Origin: a virus
Length of the DNA stretch: 31,061 bases
Reading direction: 5' to 3' (one strand)
IMG/VR virus record: IMGVR_UViG_3300047462_000281
Location: 1-31,061 of that record
Shown here piece after piece: positions 15,748-25,471 of the stretch; position 1 is the first letter of the stretch, and the number at the start of each line of letters is the position of its first letter. The notes below the pieces were generated by a model that did not search any database, was not told where the DNA came from, and was given only the letters and a program-made list of their open reading frames with translations. The translations under genes and the position numbers were made by a program.

Positions 15748-18700
15748 ATGAAACAGTATCTCTCGCTGGCCCGTGCGGCCATGTTGCTGGCCGTCTGCGC
15801 GTTGCTGCGCGGCTGCGTCGACCCCCAGCCCGCCTTCGCCCTGGCCGCCGCCGGCTACGTCACGGTGAGCGCCACCTATACGGGCGGCGTCGACAACCTG
15901 GTCGCCAGCGGCACGATCTGCTTCGCGCCGGCGACCAGCTCGGGGCAGGCGGCGAGCTTCCGCGCGGCCTACAGCGGCCAGATCATGACCACGCCCGTCT
16001 GCGCCACGGTGACCAACGGCGTGTTTACCGTCGACCTGCCCGACACCGCCATCAGCTCCCCGGCGAACGTCTGCTACAACGTCACGGTCACCGACAACGT
16101 CACCGGCAACAGCCTGCTCGGCCCGGGCTACGGCTGCGTGCAGCCGCAGGCCCAGGCGATCAACTACTGGTGCAACCCGGCGACCAAGGTCTGCAATTTC
16201 GACCAGTACAACCCCAACCTGCAACCCAATGTCACCGTCCAGACGGGGCCGACCGGGCCCGGCTTCACCTACCGCGGCGCGTGGGCGCCCAACACCTACT
16301 ACAGCGCGATGGACGTGTTCACCTATAGCGGGAACACCTATGAGGTTCCGGAGCCCTTCACCTCCGGCTCGACCTTCTCGAGCGCCAACGTCTACCTGTG
16401 GGCGGCCGGCGGCGGCGTGCAGGTCAACCAGGCCAACACCTGGACCGGCGTGCAGACCTTCAACGACGCGCTCGGCTTCACCAACGTCTCGACCGAGGCC
16501 TTCACCACCAAGTACGTCGACGCGGGCGACTACGGGCAGGTCGTCATCCAGCCGAACGGCGTCGACAACTTCCTCGGCATCACCGCCTCCGGCACGGGCA
16601 GCGTCTCCGCGCCCGAGATCGAGATCACCTCGCCCGTGATCATCCTCAACGCGCCGCAGGTGTTGCCGGGCGTGGGTGGCACGCTCGGCACCGGCGTCAG
16701 CCCTTTCGCGGCGGCCTATGTCACCGCGCTCGGGGCCCCGATCTACCCGGTCGGGAGCGCCTATATCACCGCGCTCACCGTCGGCAGCTGCAGCGGCTGC
16801 GGAGGCGGAGGCGGGGGCGGCTCGGGCACCGGCACCGTCGCCTCGCCGATCGCCGCCGTCTGGGTGTCGAACTCGGGCAACCTGGGCGTGCTCGCCAAAT
16901 ACACCGACTCGAGCGACTACAGCGCGCTGGACATCACCGCCAGCGGCATCAGCGGCGTCGTCAGCTTCACCGGCACGCATACCGGATCGGTGACCCAGCA
17001 GCCCCTGTTCTACTTCGACGCCAGCAACTACACCTGGGCCGTGGGCGGCACGGCGAAGCTCACCTTCACCGGGCTGGCGCTCGACCCGGAGGTGGCCGGC
17101 GGCGTCAACCTGGGCGCGAACGGCGCGGAGTACGGGTACGGCTTCTTCCAGAACCTCGGCACCTACCCGGACCCGATCACGACCGAGTTCGTCAACACGC
17201 TCTATATCGAGGGCGGCCTGAGCGCCCCGGCGGCCAACCCGACCTTTAACAGCGTGACCTCGAGCAACGCCGTCAACGCGGTCAACGGCAACTTCACCAA
17301 CATCACCGTGACCGGCACGGCGACCATTCCCCTGACGTCGCCCGGCGGCGACGGCTCGCATCTCTACACGGGCCTCGCCAGCGGCACGCAGACCACGCCG
17401 AACGTCGACGCCTTCGGCGACTCGTTCATGGCCGGCACCGGCGCGTCCGGCGCGGGCACGAAGTTCATCGCCGTCGCGACGGCCGCGCAGGGCTGGACCT
17501 ACACCGACCATGCGGTCGGCGGCGCCGGCATCTTCGACCAAACCCCGCAGTCCTATGCGACGGCCGTCAACCCCGGCAGCTACAGCGTCTTCTACATGGG
17601 CGACAACGGCATCGGCTCGATCACCTCGGGCTGGTACACGAGCTACCAGGAGGCGTATCTCGCCGTCCTCGCCTACCGCGCCATCCCCGACACCGGCTAC
17701 TACACCGCGACCGGCCAGACGGGCGTGCCGAGCAAGGTCCACGCCGACAACACGGCCTATGTCACCCAGGGCTCGGGCAACGCCTGGACGTCGAACAGCG
17801 ATAGCAATATCGGCTTCGGCCTCAAGACGACCGAGGCCAACGACACGCTGAGCTACACAGCGATCGGCAGCTCGCTGCTGCTCGGCCTGCGCCAGACGAC
17901 CACCTCGACCTACGTCGTCTGTGCGACCGTCAACGGGGCGAGCTACGGTTGCTACAGCTCGGAGATGCAGTACGCCGACGGGGCCGACAACGACGGCTAC
18001 GCGGCGACCGAGGCCGGGGCGGCCTTCGTCATCCCGGTCGGCAACACGGCCCGCGAGATGAACGTGGTGCTCACCTGCCAGACGCCGGGCGCGACCGGCT
18101 GCCTGGTCGACTGGCTGGCCGCCAACGGCAACGCCGCCTTGCGCCAGGGCCCGTATGTGTGGGTGATGGGGCCGACGGGGAGCGCCAGCACCTTCCAGAA
18201 TTCCACCGGCATCAACCCCCCGCTCAACGATATCGTGCGCCACAACGCCGAGCTGCTCGAGGGCATGCACCTCAACGTCGACTATGTCGACGTGCTGCCT
18301 TATCTCGATTTCAACCTGATGCCGCAGCTGATCAACACGAGCGACGGGCACCCGAACGACGCCGGCCACGCGCTCATGGCCCAGGCGCTCACCGACTCGT
18401 GGTCCTCGCTGGTCGGGCCGCGCGACCGCAGCGCGAGCTGGCTCGCCGCCTCGATGGCCAACCAGGCGTCTTTCGGCGTAGGCGCGCCCACCTCGACCTG
18501 CGGCCCGGCGCAGTCGGGGTCGCTCTACAAGCGGACCGACGTCTTCGGGGAATATCTGTGCAACGGCGTCGCCTGGACGGCCCTTCCCGGCCCGACCGGC
18601 GGCTCGAGCTCCACCAACGGTATCGCCAAGTTCACCGCCGGCGTGCTGGGCACCGCGACCCCCGGCACCGACTATCTCTCGCCCTCGAGCACGATCGCCG

Positions 18701-21700
18701 CGGCCAATCTCTCCGGCATTCTGCCTGCCGCGAACGCCCCGGCCCTCACCGGGGACGTGACGACCACGGCCGGGAGCGTGGCCACCACCGTCAAAGGCGT
18801 CAACGGGACGCTCTTGTCCGGCTTGCCCACCGGCCTGCTCAAGAACACCACCGGCACGGGCGCGCCGTCGATCGCGACCGACTCCGATCTTTCCTCCACG
18901 GCCTACGCGGTGGACACCGGCGCCGCCAACGCCTACGTGGTCGCGCTCTCGCCCGCGCCGACGCTCTCCGCCGGACTCTCGGTCAAGGTGGCGATCGCCA
19001 ACAGCTCCACCGGCGCGTCGACGCTCAACGTCAACGGCCTGGGCGCGGTTTCGGTCGAAAAGAAGACCGTCTCGGGGCTTCAAGGCATTGCCGCCAACGA
19101 CCTGATCGCCGGGCAGGTCTACGGCTTCGACTACAACGCCGCCTGCACTTGCTTTCAGACCTCGGCGACGGCCGCGCAGGCGACCGGCACCGTGACGCAC
19201 ACGACGGGCAATCTGACCGCGACCGAGCTGGCGGTCGGCAACGGGAGCGCCGATCTCACCGTCGACCCGAACACCACCGTGGTGCCGATCACGAGTCCGG
19301 TGACCGGCAACCCCATCTCGGAGATCTTCGCGCAGGCGGCCTTCACCGCCAGCGTCGTGGCGCTCGAGATCAATCCGGAGCCGTACCTCGCGCAGGAGGG
19401 CGGCAACTATGCCCTGGCCTCGCTCGACGCCCATCTCGCGGCCGGATACTCGACGCAATCGGGCAGCGCGCCGAACTACACCTACAGCGGGGTCTGCACC
19501 AAGACGTCCACGAGCTGCTACTGGCCCTACGACTACAGCTTCCGCTGCGGGCAGGGGCCGAAGAACATCGACCGTCCCATCATCTTCCACGGCACGGAGC
19601 ATCTGAACGGCACCTGCCACTTCAACCTGGTGCCCTCGGCGGCCGGATTGGCGGCTGGCTCCAGCTGGGGGACCTCTCCCGTGACGGCGATGGGAGTCTT
19701 TACCCAGGGATCGACCACTGTGACCGTTCCCGCGGGATTGACGGCCGCCGTGTCGAACACCCCCGCCGGAATGCCCTCGACCGGTCTATGGGCCGGGCCG
19801 TTCTACCTGGGCGGCTCGACCACCTGCGGCATCGGCAACATCTATGCCGGAACTTACGGCTCGGGGACCACCTACGGCCTTGACAACGTGGTCACCTACT
19901 CCGGCGTGAAATACATCTCGCTGCAGGCAGGGAACGTCGGCAACGAGCCGGACATCTCCCCGGCCTATTGGTCCACAAACAACGCGCTGCCCGCCGGCGT
20001 CAACCTCCGCGTCCGTTACTCGAACCTGCTGGATGTCCCGGTGGTCTGGCCCCCGGCGATCTTCACCTCGACGCCGACTACGGGCTGCAACCCGACTTTC
20101 GCCAGCGGCTATACGCCGACCATTACCGGCGCGACCACCCAGCCGACCATCACGCTCACCGTGACGCCCTTCGCGGCGAACCAGCGCTTCGGCGCGGGCA
20201 ACGCGTCGCCTGCCGGGAACTACGTCAAGAACGTCATCCCCGCCACGGCGACGCTCGGCCAGGTGACCGGAACCGTCTCCGGAGGGTCGGTTGCGTCGTA
20301 CACGATCACCACCGCTGGAGCGGGCCTGCCCAACGGCGTCTACGGCATCGTCGCCGACGGCAGCCAGTCTTCGCTGCTCTCGGAGCCGATCGCCGAGATT
20401 ACGGTGAGCGGCGGGGCCATCACCTCGGTGGCGACGGCCAACGCGGGAAGCGGTCTGACCTCGAACGTCACTTTCACCTTGACGCCCGGAACCTTCGTCT
20501 CGTCGATGCCGGTCGGGGTGCGCTTCCACGGCAAGGCGCAGGGCTCCGGCACGGGCTCGAACGCCCATAACTGGGTGTGCGGCGTCGACCGCCTGGACTA
20601 CCTCGCGCCCTACCAGGTGTTGAGCGAGGGCCACCTCACCTCGGGCAGCTACATCGTCGCCACGGCCGGGCAGTATATGGGCGCCTACAACGCCGGAACC
20701 ACCTATGCGCAATATCAGGTGGTCACCAACGGCGGCGCGACGTTCATCTCGCTGCAGAACGGCAACGTGGGCAACACGCCCGCGGCCGCCCAGAACTACT
20801 GGTCGACCTTCTGCGCCAGCGGCACGGGCCAGGGGCTGCTGCTTGCCGCTCCGGGCGCGCCCACCGGGACGACCTTCTCGGGAACCATCGCATCGACCGG
20901 CTCGAACACCATCACCGCAGCGGCCAGCGCCTTCCTGCTCTCGCCCTCGTATGCGGCGATGGCCGTCGGCGAGGACCTGGTGCAGGCGACGCTGCTGACC
21001 GGAACCAACGCGATCTCCGCGATCAGCTGCTCGAGCGGCACCTGGCCGGGAACGTGCTCCGGCACGGTGACCATCACCTACACCGGCACCGCGCCGCTGA
21101 CGACCGGCACGGGCACCTTCATCATCGCGAACCCGGTCGGCGCGACCACCGGCACCGACTCCGTGCCGCAGCTCTTCACGCTGACGATCGGCCAGCAGTT
21201 CTCGGCCGCGATCGGCGCGATCACCGCGCAGGCCGCCGTGCAGGCGCCCTTGAGCAACAACGACCGCGAGAACACCGAGGGCCTGCAGTTCGGGCTCACA
21301 TGGGACCACCTGATCATCGAAGATCCGCTATTCCGGTGGGCGACGGGCGTCGGCGGCGTACAGCTCGGCGGTCACGATTCCACTTCGGGCCGGGGACTCG
21401 ACTTACGCAACATTCTGGGCATCGGCCAGTCGGAGGGCGGTACGCCGATCACCGACCCTTTCGCGACCGGGATGGACCCGGAGCAGGCGCTTTCGGCGCG
21501 CGACTCCAATTTCTACGACTGGACGGTGTCCTACGCCGGGGACGCGCTCACCGGCCAGCCGTGCATGGAATTCTCGCCGGGATGGGAGGACTATTCCTCA
21601 ACCCAGGACAACAACAACATGGACCACTACAAAATGGGCCATGTCAATTTCTGCCAGTGGACGGCATGGGAGTTCGGGACGCACAACATCGTGCAGTGGA

Positions 21701-24483
21701 ACCTGGGTTCGTCGCTATCGGGCAACCGGACGCACGACTTCGACGGCATCCAGTCGGAGCAAGGCAACAACGGCCATCGCTTCATGCAGCCGGGCACCTG
21801 GAACATCCAAACCTCCGGAGCGCCGACGGTGCGCTTCGACTCTTCGAGCGACATACATTTCACCAACGCCTTCATCTCGACCCCCGGTTCGGGGGCGGAG
21901 ACGATCCAGCAGAATAACTCCGGCACGCTTACCTACTCGGGCGGCATCCTTGTGGCGGGCGGCAAGACCACCACCTTCGTGGCGACGGCCAGCGGCAACA
22001 CGCTGACGTATGTGAGCGGCGGGGGCACCTTCAGCAACTCGGCGACCTGGGCCGGGTTCGACCCGACTCCGCGCTTCATGGACAACATGGATGTAACCTG
22101 CACCGAGTCCACCACGGGCGCGACGGTCTACTACAACTACTCCGCGCCCTTCGCGGCGGTCGGCGGCAACGGCTCGACCCTGACCCTTACCGGGCCTTAC
22201 ACCGGGCCGAACACCGGAACCATCACCTGCACCGTGGGCCACGGCGGCTATTACTATTCCAACAACTCGAACCACACCGCGACGGCGATCTTCGACAGGA
22301 CGACCAGTTACACCGACAACGACGGGGCCGGTCGCGCGGCGATGGGCCAGGTCAACCTCATCGAGCAGTTCGGGATGCTCAACGGCGTCGGCGCCGTCAT
22401 GAACTACAACGGCACCGACACCACCTACTACGGTACGGCCGGCGGAGGCACCACGCTCTACTCGAACGCGGCATCCTCGACCGGATCGTCGATCCTCAAC
22501 ATCGCCGGAAAGACGACGAACGGCGACTGGTTCGGCATGAGCTTCGGTCCGCAGGCCTCGACCAACGTCAACGGCCCGACGAACGTCCAGTCGTTCCTCT
22601 GGGGCGAAGTGCCGGGCACGAACTACAACGCCTGCGGCGGCTTCTCGCAAAGCGCGGGCATCCAGTGCAATTTCATGATGGACCCGACCGGGGACATCGT
22701 GGAGCAACAACAGGTCAACACCGGCTCGGCCTATACCTTCACCGGTTCGACAACCTCGGGGCAGAACACCATCACCGGCATCACGTCGCTAAGCTCCTCC
22801 GTCCAGGTGGGGTGGCCGGTCAACAGCGTGGTGTCCGCCGGCAACGGCTGGCCGATCCCGACCGACACCGCGACGATCACCGCGATCGCCTGCACCACCG
22901 GCACCTGGCCGCTGACCTGCGGGGGAACCACCGGCCAGCCCTTCACCGTGACGTTCAGCGGAACGGCCTCGGCGATCACCGGGTCTTCGGAGTCGTTCTT
23001 TATTCCGGAGGAAACCGTCAAATCGAACGCGGTCTCGATCCAGGGAGCGCTGGCGGTGGGCGGCGCGACAACGCACAACGCCGGCCTGACGATGGTGAGC
23101 GCCACGCCGCCGACGGCGACCGCGCCCTCGACGGCCCCGACCATCGCCAGCGAGAGCCAGTATCTCGACTTCAACTCCGCGACGCAGGCCGACAAGGACC
23201 TCTTCGCCAACAGCTGCGGGCTTGGGGACGACCCCTTCTGCCCGCTGACCTTCGGGCACTCGAGCACGGGCACGACGGGCGTCTCGACCGGCGGCATCTC
23301 GCTGGGCAACTATCCGCTCCAGGGGGCCTCGCAGATCTCCGGCGGCAACGGCGGCAAGTTCACCGGCAACATCCTCGGCCCGGCGACGCTGGGGGCGTAC
23401 AGTTTCAGCGGCGGGGACGTCTCGATCACCACGAGCGCCCAGGCCTGGATCGTCGGCGATACCTTCTACGGCACCTGCGCGGCCGCCGGGGTCGCCAGCT
23501 CGACGGCCTATACGCTGCTCGCCGGGACGAACTCGACGACGGCCGTCTTCGCGCTGTCGGGCTCCGGCACGGGCACTTGCGCGGGAGGCAGCGTCGGCGG
23601 CGACGGCTCGATCTCGGGCATCTCGATCACCAGCGGCGCGGTGGCGCAGGGCGAGTATGTCACCGGCACGGAGATCGCCACCGGCTCCGCGAAGCTCTCG
23701 ACCTACACCGGGGGCACGACGGCGGTGATGAGCGGCCCGGCGACGGCCACGGTGACCGGCGAGAGCTTCACCGTTCCGGCGGCCACGCTGGGCGCGACCG
23801 ACAACTTCACCACTCCGGTGCTGGTCGACAACCAGTTGCAGATATCCACGTCGTCGAGCGGCGGCACCTATGGCAAGGGGCTGCTGGTCACCGACACCAA
23901 CACGGCAGGGCAGTCCGCCTTCGTCTTTCCTGACCTGGCCACCAATTCACCCGGCTGCATCCTGATCGGCTACGACACGGCGACCGACGGCGACTATGGG
24001 CAGCTGTGCCTGCTATGGTCCGGCACGAGCGGTTCGGCGGCCAACCTCCTCACCCTCGGCACCAAGAACTCGACCGACCTGACGATGAGCAATTCGGGCC
24101 TGGTCGCGGTGCCGCACGCGTTGCAGGCGGGCACGATCGCCGGAACTTCGACCACGTTGACCTTCAGCGCCGGAGGGTCCTCGCAAGTGGGCACCGGCGC
24201 GACCACGCCGGCCTGCGCGACGAACGTCGTCTGCGATGAGTTCTCGGGCACGGCGACCTTCACCACGGGCACCGGAACCCTGACGGCGGGCGTGCTGCTC
24301 ACCGTCAACTTCGGCACGACGCGAACCAATTATCCGAGCTGCTCGACGCGCATCTTCGGGCCTTCCGGCGTGGTCACCACGGAGACCGCGCCGACCACCA
24401 ACACCAACCAGCTGAAGTTCAACGGAACCCTGGCGGCGTCGACGGCTTACACGTTGATCTGGTCGGGCTGCGGAGGCAACTAG
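15748..24483 (+). CDS. Giant tail fibre with SGNH esterase and CBM5/12-like modules
   Basis: A 2911-residue beta-rich protein, probably the receptor-binding fibre. In order: an export-like N-terminus (hydrophobic residues 8-20, then RGC at 21-23); a beta domain; a TGPTGPG mini-collagen; CBM5/12-like modules at about 175-225, 1367-1412 and 1643-1690 (each with spaced Tyr, D-x-V-x-Y-x-G and a closing Trp); a Gly linker near 351-361; an SGNH/GDSL esterase at about 550-885 with GDS (S559), GGAG, GDN (N620) and DGHP (D866, H868); typical fibre repeats (about 925-1150, including ALTGDVTTTAGS); a probable beta-helix around 1850-2050; a repeated beta domain (about 1710-1795, 2332-2421, weaker 2618-2681); and a Cys-containing C-terminal domain. 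The esterase probably deacylates surface polysaccharide. It lies between the tape measure and tail-tip genes. Confidence 0.87.
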   Translation: MKQYLSLARAAMLLAVCALLRGCVDPQPAFALAAAGYVTVSATYTGGVDNLVASGTICFAPATSSGQAASFRAAYSGQIMTTPVCATVTNGVFTVDLPDTAISSPANVCYNVTVTDNVTGNSLLGPGYGCVQPQAQAINYWCNPATKVCNFDQYNPNLQPNVTVQTGPTGPGFTYRGAWAPNTYYSAMDVFTYSGNTYEVPEPFTSGSTFSSANVYLWAAGGGVQVNQANTWTGVQTFNDALGFTNVSTEAFTTKYVDAGDYGQVVIQPNGVDNFLGITASGTGSVSAPEIEITSPVIILNAPQVLPGVGGTLGTGVSPFAAAYVTALGAPIYPVGSAYITALTVGSCSGCGGGGGGGSGTGTVASPIAAVWVSNSGNLGVLAKYTDSSDYSALDITASGISGVVSFTGTHTGSVTQQPLFYFDASNYTWAVGGTAKLTFTGLALDPEVAGGVNLGANGAEYGYGFFQNLGTYPDPITTEFVNTLYIEGGLSAPAANPTFNSVTSSNAVNAVNGNFTNITVTGTATIPLTSPGGDGSHLYTGLASGTQTTPNVDAFGDSFMAGTGASGAGTKFIAVATAAQGWTYTDHAVGGAGIFDQTPQSYATAVNPGSYSVFYMGDNGIGSITSGWYTSYQEAYLAVLAYRAIPDTGYYTATGQTGVPSKVHADNTAYVTQGSGNAWTSNSDSNIGFGLKTTEANDTLSYTAIGSSLLLGLRQTTTSTYVVCATVNGASYGCYSSEMQYADGADNDGYAATEAGAAFVIPVGNTAREMNVVLTCQTPGATGCLVDWLAANGNAALRQGPYVWVMGPTGSASTFQNSTGINPPLNDIVRHNAELLEGMHLNVDYVDVLPYLDFNLMPQLINTSDGHPNDAGHALMAQALTDSWSSLVGPRDRSASWLAASMANQASFGVGAPTSTCGPAQSGSLYKRTDVFGEYLCNGVAWTALPGPTGGSSSTNGIAKFTAGVLGTATPGTDYLSPSSTIAAANLSGILPAANAPALTGDVTTTAGSVATTVKGVNGTLLSGLPTGLLKNTTGTGAPSIATDSDLSSTAYAVDTGAANAYVVALSPAPTLSAGLSVKVAIANSSTGASTLNVNGLGAVSVEKKTVSGLQGIAANDLIAGQVYGFDYNAACTCFQTSATAAQATGTVTHTTGNLTATELAVGNGSADLTVDPNTTVVPITSPVTGNPISEIFAQAAFTASVVALEINPEPYLAQEGGNYALASLDAHLAAGYSTQSGSAPNYTYSGVCTKTSTSCYWPYDYSFRCGQGPKNIDRPIIFHGTEHLNGTCHFNLVPSAAGLAAGSSWGTSPVTAMGVFTQGSTTVTVPAGLTAAVSNTPAGMPSTGLWAGPFYLGGSTTCGIGNIYAGTYGSGTTYGLDNVVTYSGVKYISLQAGNVGNEPDISPAYWSTNNALPAGVNLRVRYSNLLDVPVVWPPAIFTSTPTTGCNPTFASGYTPTITGATTQPTITLTVTPFAANQRFGAGNASPAGNYVKNVIPATATLGQVTGTVSGGSVASYTITTAGAGLPNGVYGIVADGSQSSLLSEPIAEITVSGGAITSVATANAGSGLTSNVTFTLTPGTFVSSMPVGVRFHGKAQGSGTGSNAHNWVCGVDRLDYLAPYQVLSEGHLTSGSYIVATAGQYMGAYNAGTTYAQYQVVTNGGATFISLQNGNVGNTPAAAQNYWSTFCASGTGQGLLLAAPGAPTGTTFSGTIASTGSNTITAAASAFLLSPSYAAMAVGEDLVQATLLTGTNAISAISCSSGTWPGTCSGTVTITYTGTAPLTTGTGTFIIANPVGATTGTDSVPQLFTLTIGQQFSAAIGAITAQAAVQAPLSNNDRENTEGLQFGLTWDHLIIEDPLFRWATGVGGVQLGGHDSTSGRGLDLRNILGIGQSEGGTPITDPFATGMDPEQALSARDSNFYDWTVSYAGDALTGQPCMEFSPGWEDYSSTQDNNNMDHYKMGHVNFCQWTAWEFGTHNIVQWNLGSSLSGNRTHDFDGIQSEQGNNGHRFMQPGTWNIQTSGAPTVRFDSSSDIHFTNAFISTPGSGAETIQQNNSGTLTYSGGILVAGGKTTTFVATASGNTLTYVSGGGTFSNSATWAGFDPTPRFMDNMDVTCTESTTGATVYYNYSAPFAAVGGNGSTLTLTGPYTGPNTGTITCTVGHGGYYYSNNSNHTATAIFDRTTSYTDNDGAGRAAMGQVNLIEQFGMLNGVGAVMNYNGTDTTYYGTAGGGTTLYSNAASSTGSSILNIAGKTTNGDWFGMSFGPQASTNVNGPTNVQSFLWGEVPGTNYNACGGFSQSAGIQCNFMMDPTGDIVEQQQVNTGSAYTFTGSTTSGQNTITGITSLSSSVQVGWPVNSVVSAGNGWPIPTDTATITAIACTTGTWPLTCGGTTGQPFTVTFSGTASAITGSSESFFIPEETVKSNAVSIQGALAVGGATTHNAGLTMVSATPPTATAPSTAPTIASESQYLDFNSATQADKDLFANSCGLGDDPFCPLTFGHSSTGTTGVSTGGISLGNYPLQGASQISGGNGGKFTGNILGPATLGAYSFSGGDVSITTSAQAWIVGDTFYGTCAAAGVASSTAYTLLAGTNSTTAVFALSGSGTGTCAGGSVGGDGSISGISITSGAVAQGEYVTGTEIATGSAKLSTYTGGTTAVMSGPATATVTGESFTVPAATLGATDNFTTPVLVDNQLQISTSSSGGTYGKGLLVTDTNTAGQSAFVFPDLATNSPGCILIGYDTATDGDYGQLCLLWSGTSGSAANLLTLGTKNSTDLTMSNSGLVAVPHALQAGTIAGTSTTLTFSAGGSSQVGTGATTPACATNVVCDEFSGTATFTTGTGTLTAGVLLTVNFGTTRTNYPSCSTRIFGPSGVVTTETAPTTNTNQLKFNGTLAASTAYTLIWSGCGGN

Positions 24484-24816
24484 ATGGCGGACGGGGAGTT
24501 CGTGGACCGGCGCGACAGCTCCAACATTCTCGACAAGCTGGACGAAATCCTCGACAACCAGGGCGGCGCCCGCGAGGCTATCGGTCTGCTGCGCGAGGAG
24601 ATCGCGACGATCAAGGTGCAGATAGGGGAGCTCTTCGGCGACGGCGCGAAGCCCGGACGCATGAGGGACCTGGAGAACCGGGTCGACGTGCTCGAAAAGC
24701 ACCACGACATGCGCGAGAGCGCCAAGGTGACGCGGGCCGACATTATGAAGATCGTCAGCGCGCTGCTCGGGCTGCTGGGCATCAAGTGGCTCTCCCACCT
24801 ATGGACTGGAAAATAG
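24484..24816 (+). CDS. XhlA-like coiled-coil membrane protein
   Basis: A 110-residue protein starting directly at the fibre stop. Residues about 12-80 form a charged coiled coil (ILDKLDEILDNQ, then LENRVDVLEKHHD), and the C-terminus is a single membrane segment (about residues 87-107, including IVSALLGLLGIKWL) with a short basic end. This architecture matches XhlA-type proteins, which assist holins in some phages. No separate holin or endolysin is adjacent. It could instead be a fibre chaperone or anchor, given its position right after the fibre gene. Confidence 0.75.
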   Translation: MADGEFVDRRDSSNILDKLDEILDNQGGAREAIGLLREEIATIKVQIGELFGDGAKPGRMRDLENRVDVLEKHHDMRESAKVTRADIMKIVSALLGLLGIKWLSHLWTGK

Positions 24817-24817
24817 C

Positions 24818-25471
24818 GTGCAGACCATCGCCGTCGGCGCGAACACCTACACGCTGGTGGCCATGCCCGCCAAGCCCGGCTTCGCCGAGGTCGCCTTCGG
24901 CATGACCGACTCGGTGTCGGCCGTCACGTCGCCCTTCACCATGCAGACGCAGACGCAGGCGTGGCCGGGCGCCGACATGTGGACGGCGCAATTCACCCTG
25001 CCGCCCCTGACCTTCCAGGCCTCGCGCGCGTGGCTCGCCTTTCTCGCCGGGCTGCGCGGCCGCCTCAACGTCTTCCAGGCCGGAGATCCCTACGCCGCGA
25101 GGCCGCAGGGCACCGGCGCGGGCGCGCCCGTGGTCGACGGCTCCGTGGGAACCAACAACGCGGCCATGGCCACCACCCTCTACACGCGGGGCTGGCTGCC
25201 ATCGCGTTTCGGCGTGCTGCTGCCGGGCGACAACCTGCAGATCGGCTACCGGCTGCACATGGTCGCCGGCGACGCAAGGGTGAATTCGGACTCGACGGGC
25301 GCGGCGAACTTCCCGATCTTCCCGTCGCTGCGCGAGCAGCCGGCGGACGGCGCGGCGATCGTGCTCAGCAACCCCAAAGGACTATTCCGCCTGCCGCAGA
25401 ACAAGCGCGGCTGGCACAGTTCGCCCTCGATGCTCGTGCAGACCGGCTTCGACGGAGAGGAAGTGCGATGA
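24818..25471 (+). CDS. Distal tail / minor tail protein
   Basis: A 217-residue beta-rich protein with a GTG start two bases after the previous stop. Features are VTSPFTMQTQTQAWPG, then W-containing strands (MWTAQFTLPPL), WLAFLAGLRGRLNVFQAGDP, and LLPGDNLQIGYRL. This pattern is shared by unnamed minor tail proteins in other siphoviruses and fits a distal-tail ring that links the tube to the hub. It occupies the first slot of a four-gene module with the same order as the gene transfer agent tail tip. The stop overlaps the next ATG (ATGA). The role is inferred from order and general pattern. Confidence 0.72.
   Translation: MQTIAVGANTYTLVAMPAKPGFAEVAFGMTDSVSAVTSPFTMQTQTQAWPGADMWTAQFTLPPLTFQASRAWLAFLAGLRGRLNVFQAGDPYAARPQGTGAGAPVVDGSVGTNNAAMATTLYTRGWLPSRFGVLLPGDNLQIGYRLHMVAGDARVNSDSTGAANFPIFPSLREQPADGAAIVLSNPKGLFRLPQNKRGWHSSPSMLVQTGFDGEEVR

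Noticed and set aside
16780-16840. Possible short repeat array in the Gly-rich coding stretch
   Set aside because: The GGC/GGA repetition encodes a glycine linker in the fibre and is not an independent element; no CRISPR-like repeat-spacer pattern exists in the window.
15631-19620. A 1329-codon open frame on the minus strand opposite the fibre gene
   Set aside because: It is Arg/Gly/Val-rich low-complexity translation caused by the high third-position GC of the plus-strand gene; no family motif or ribosome site, and the plus-strand gene has recognisable domains.
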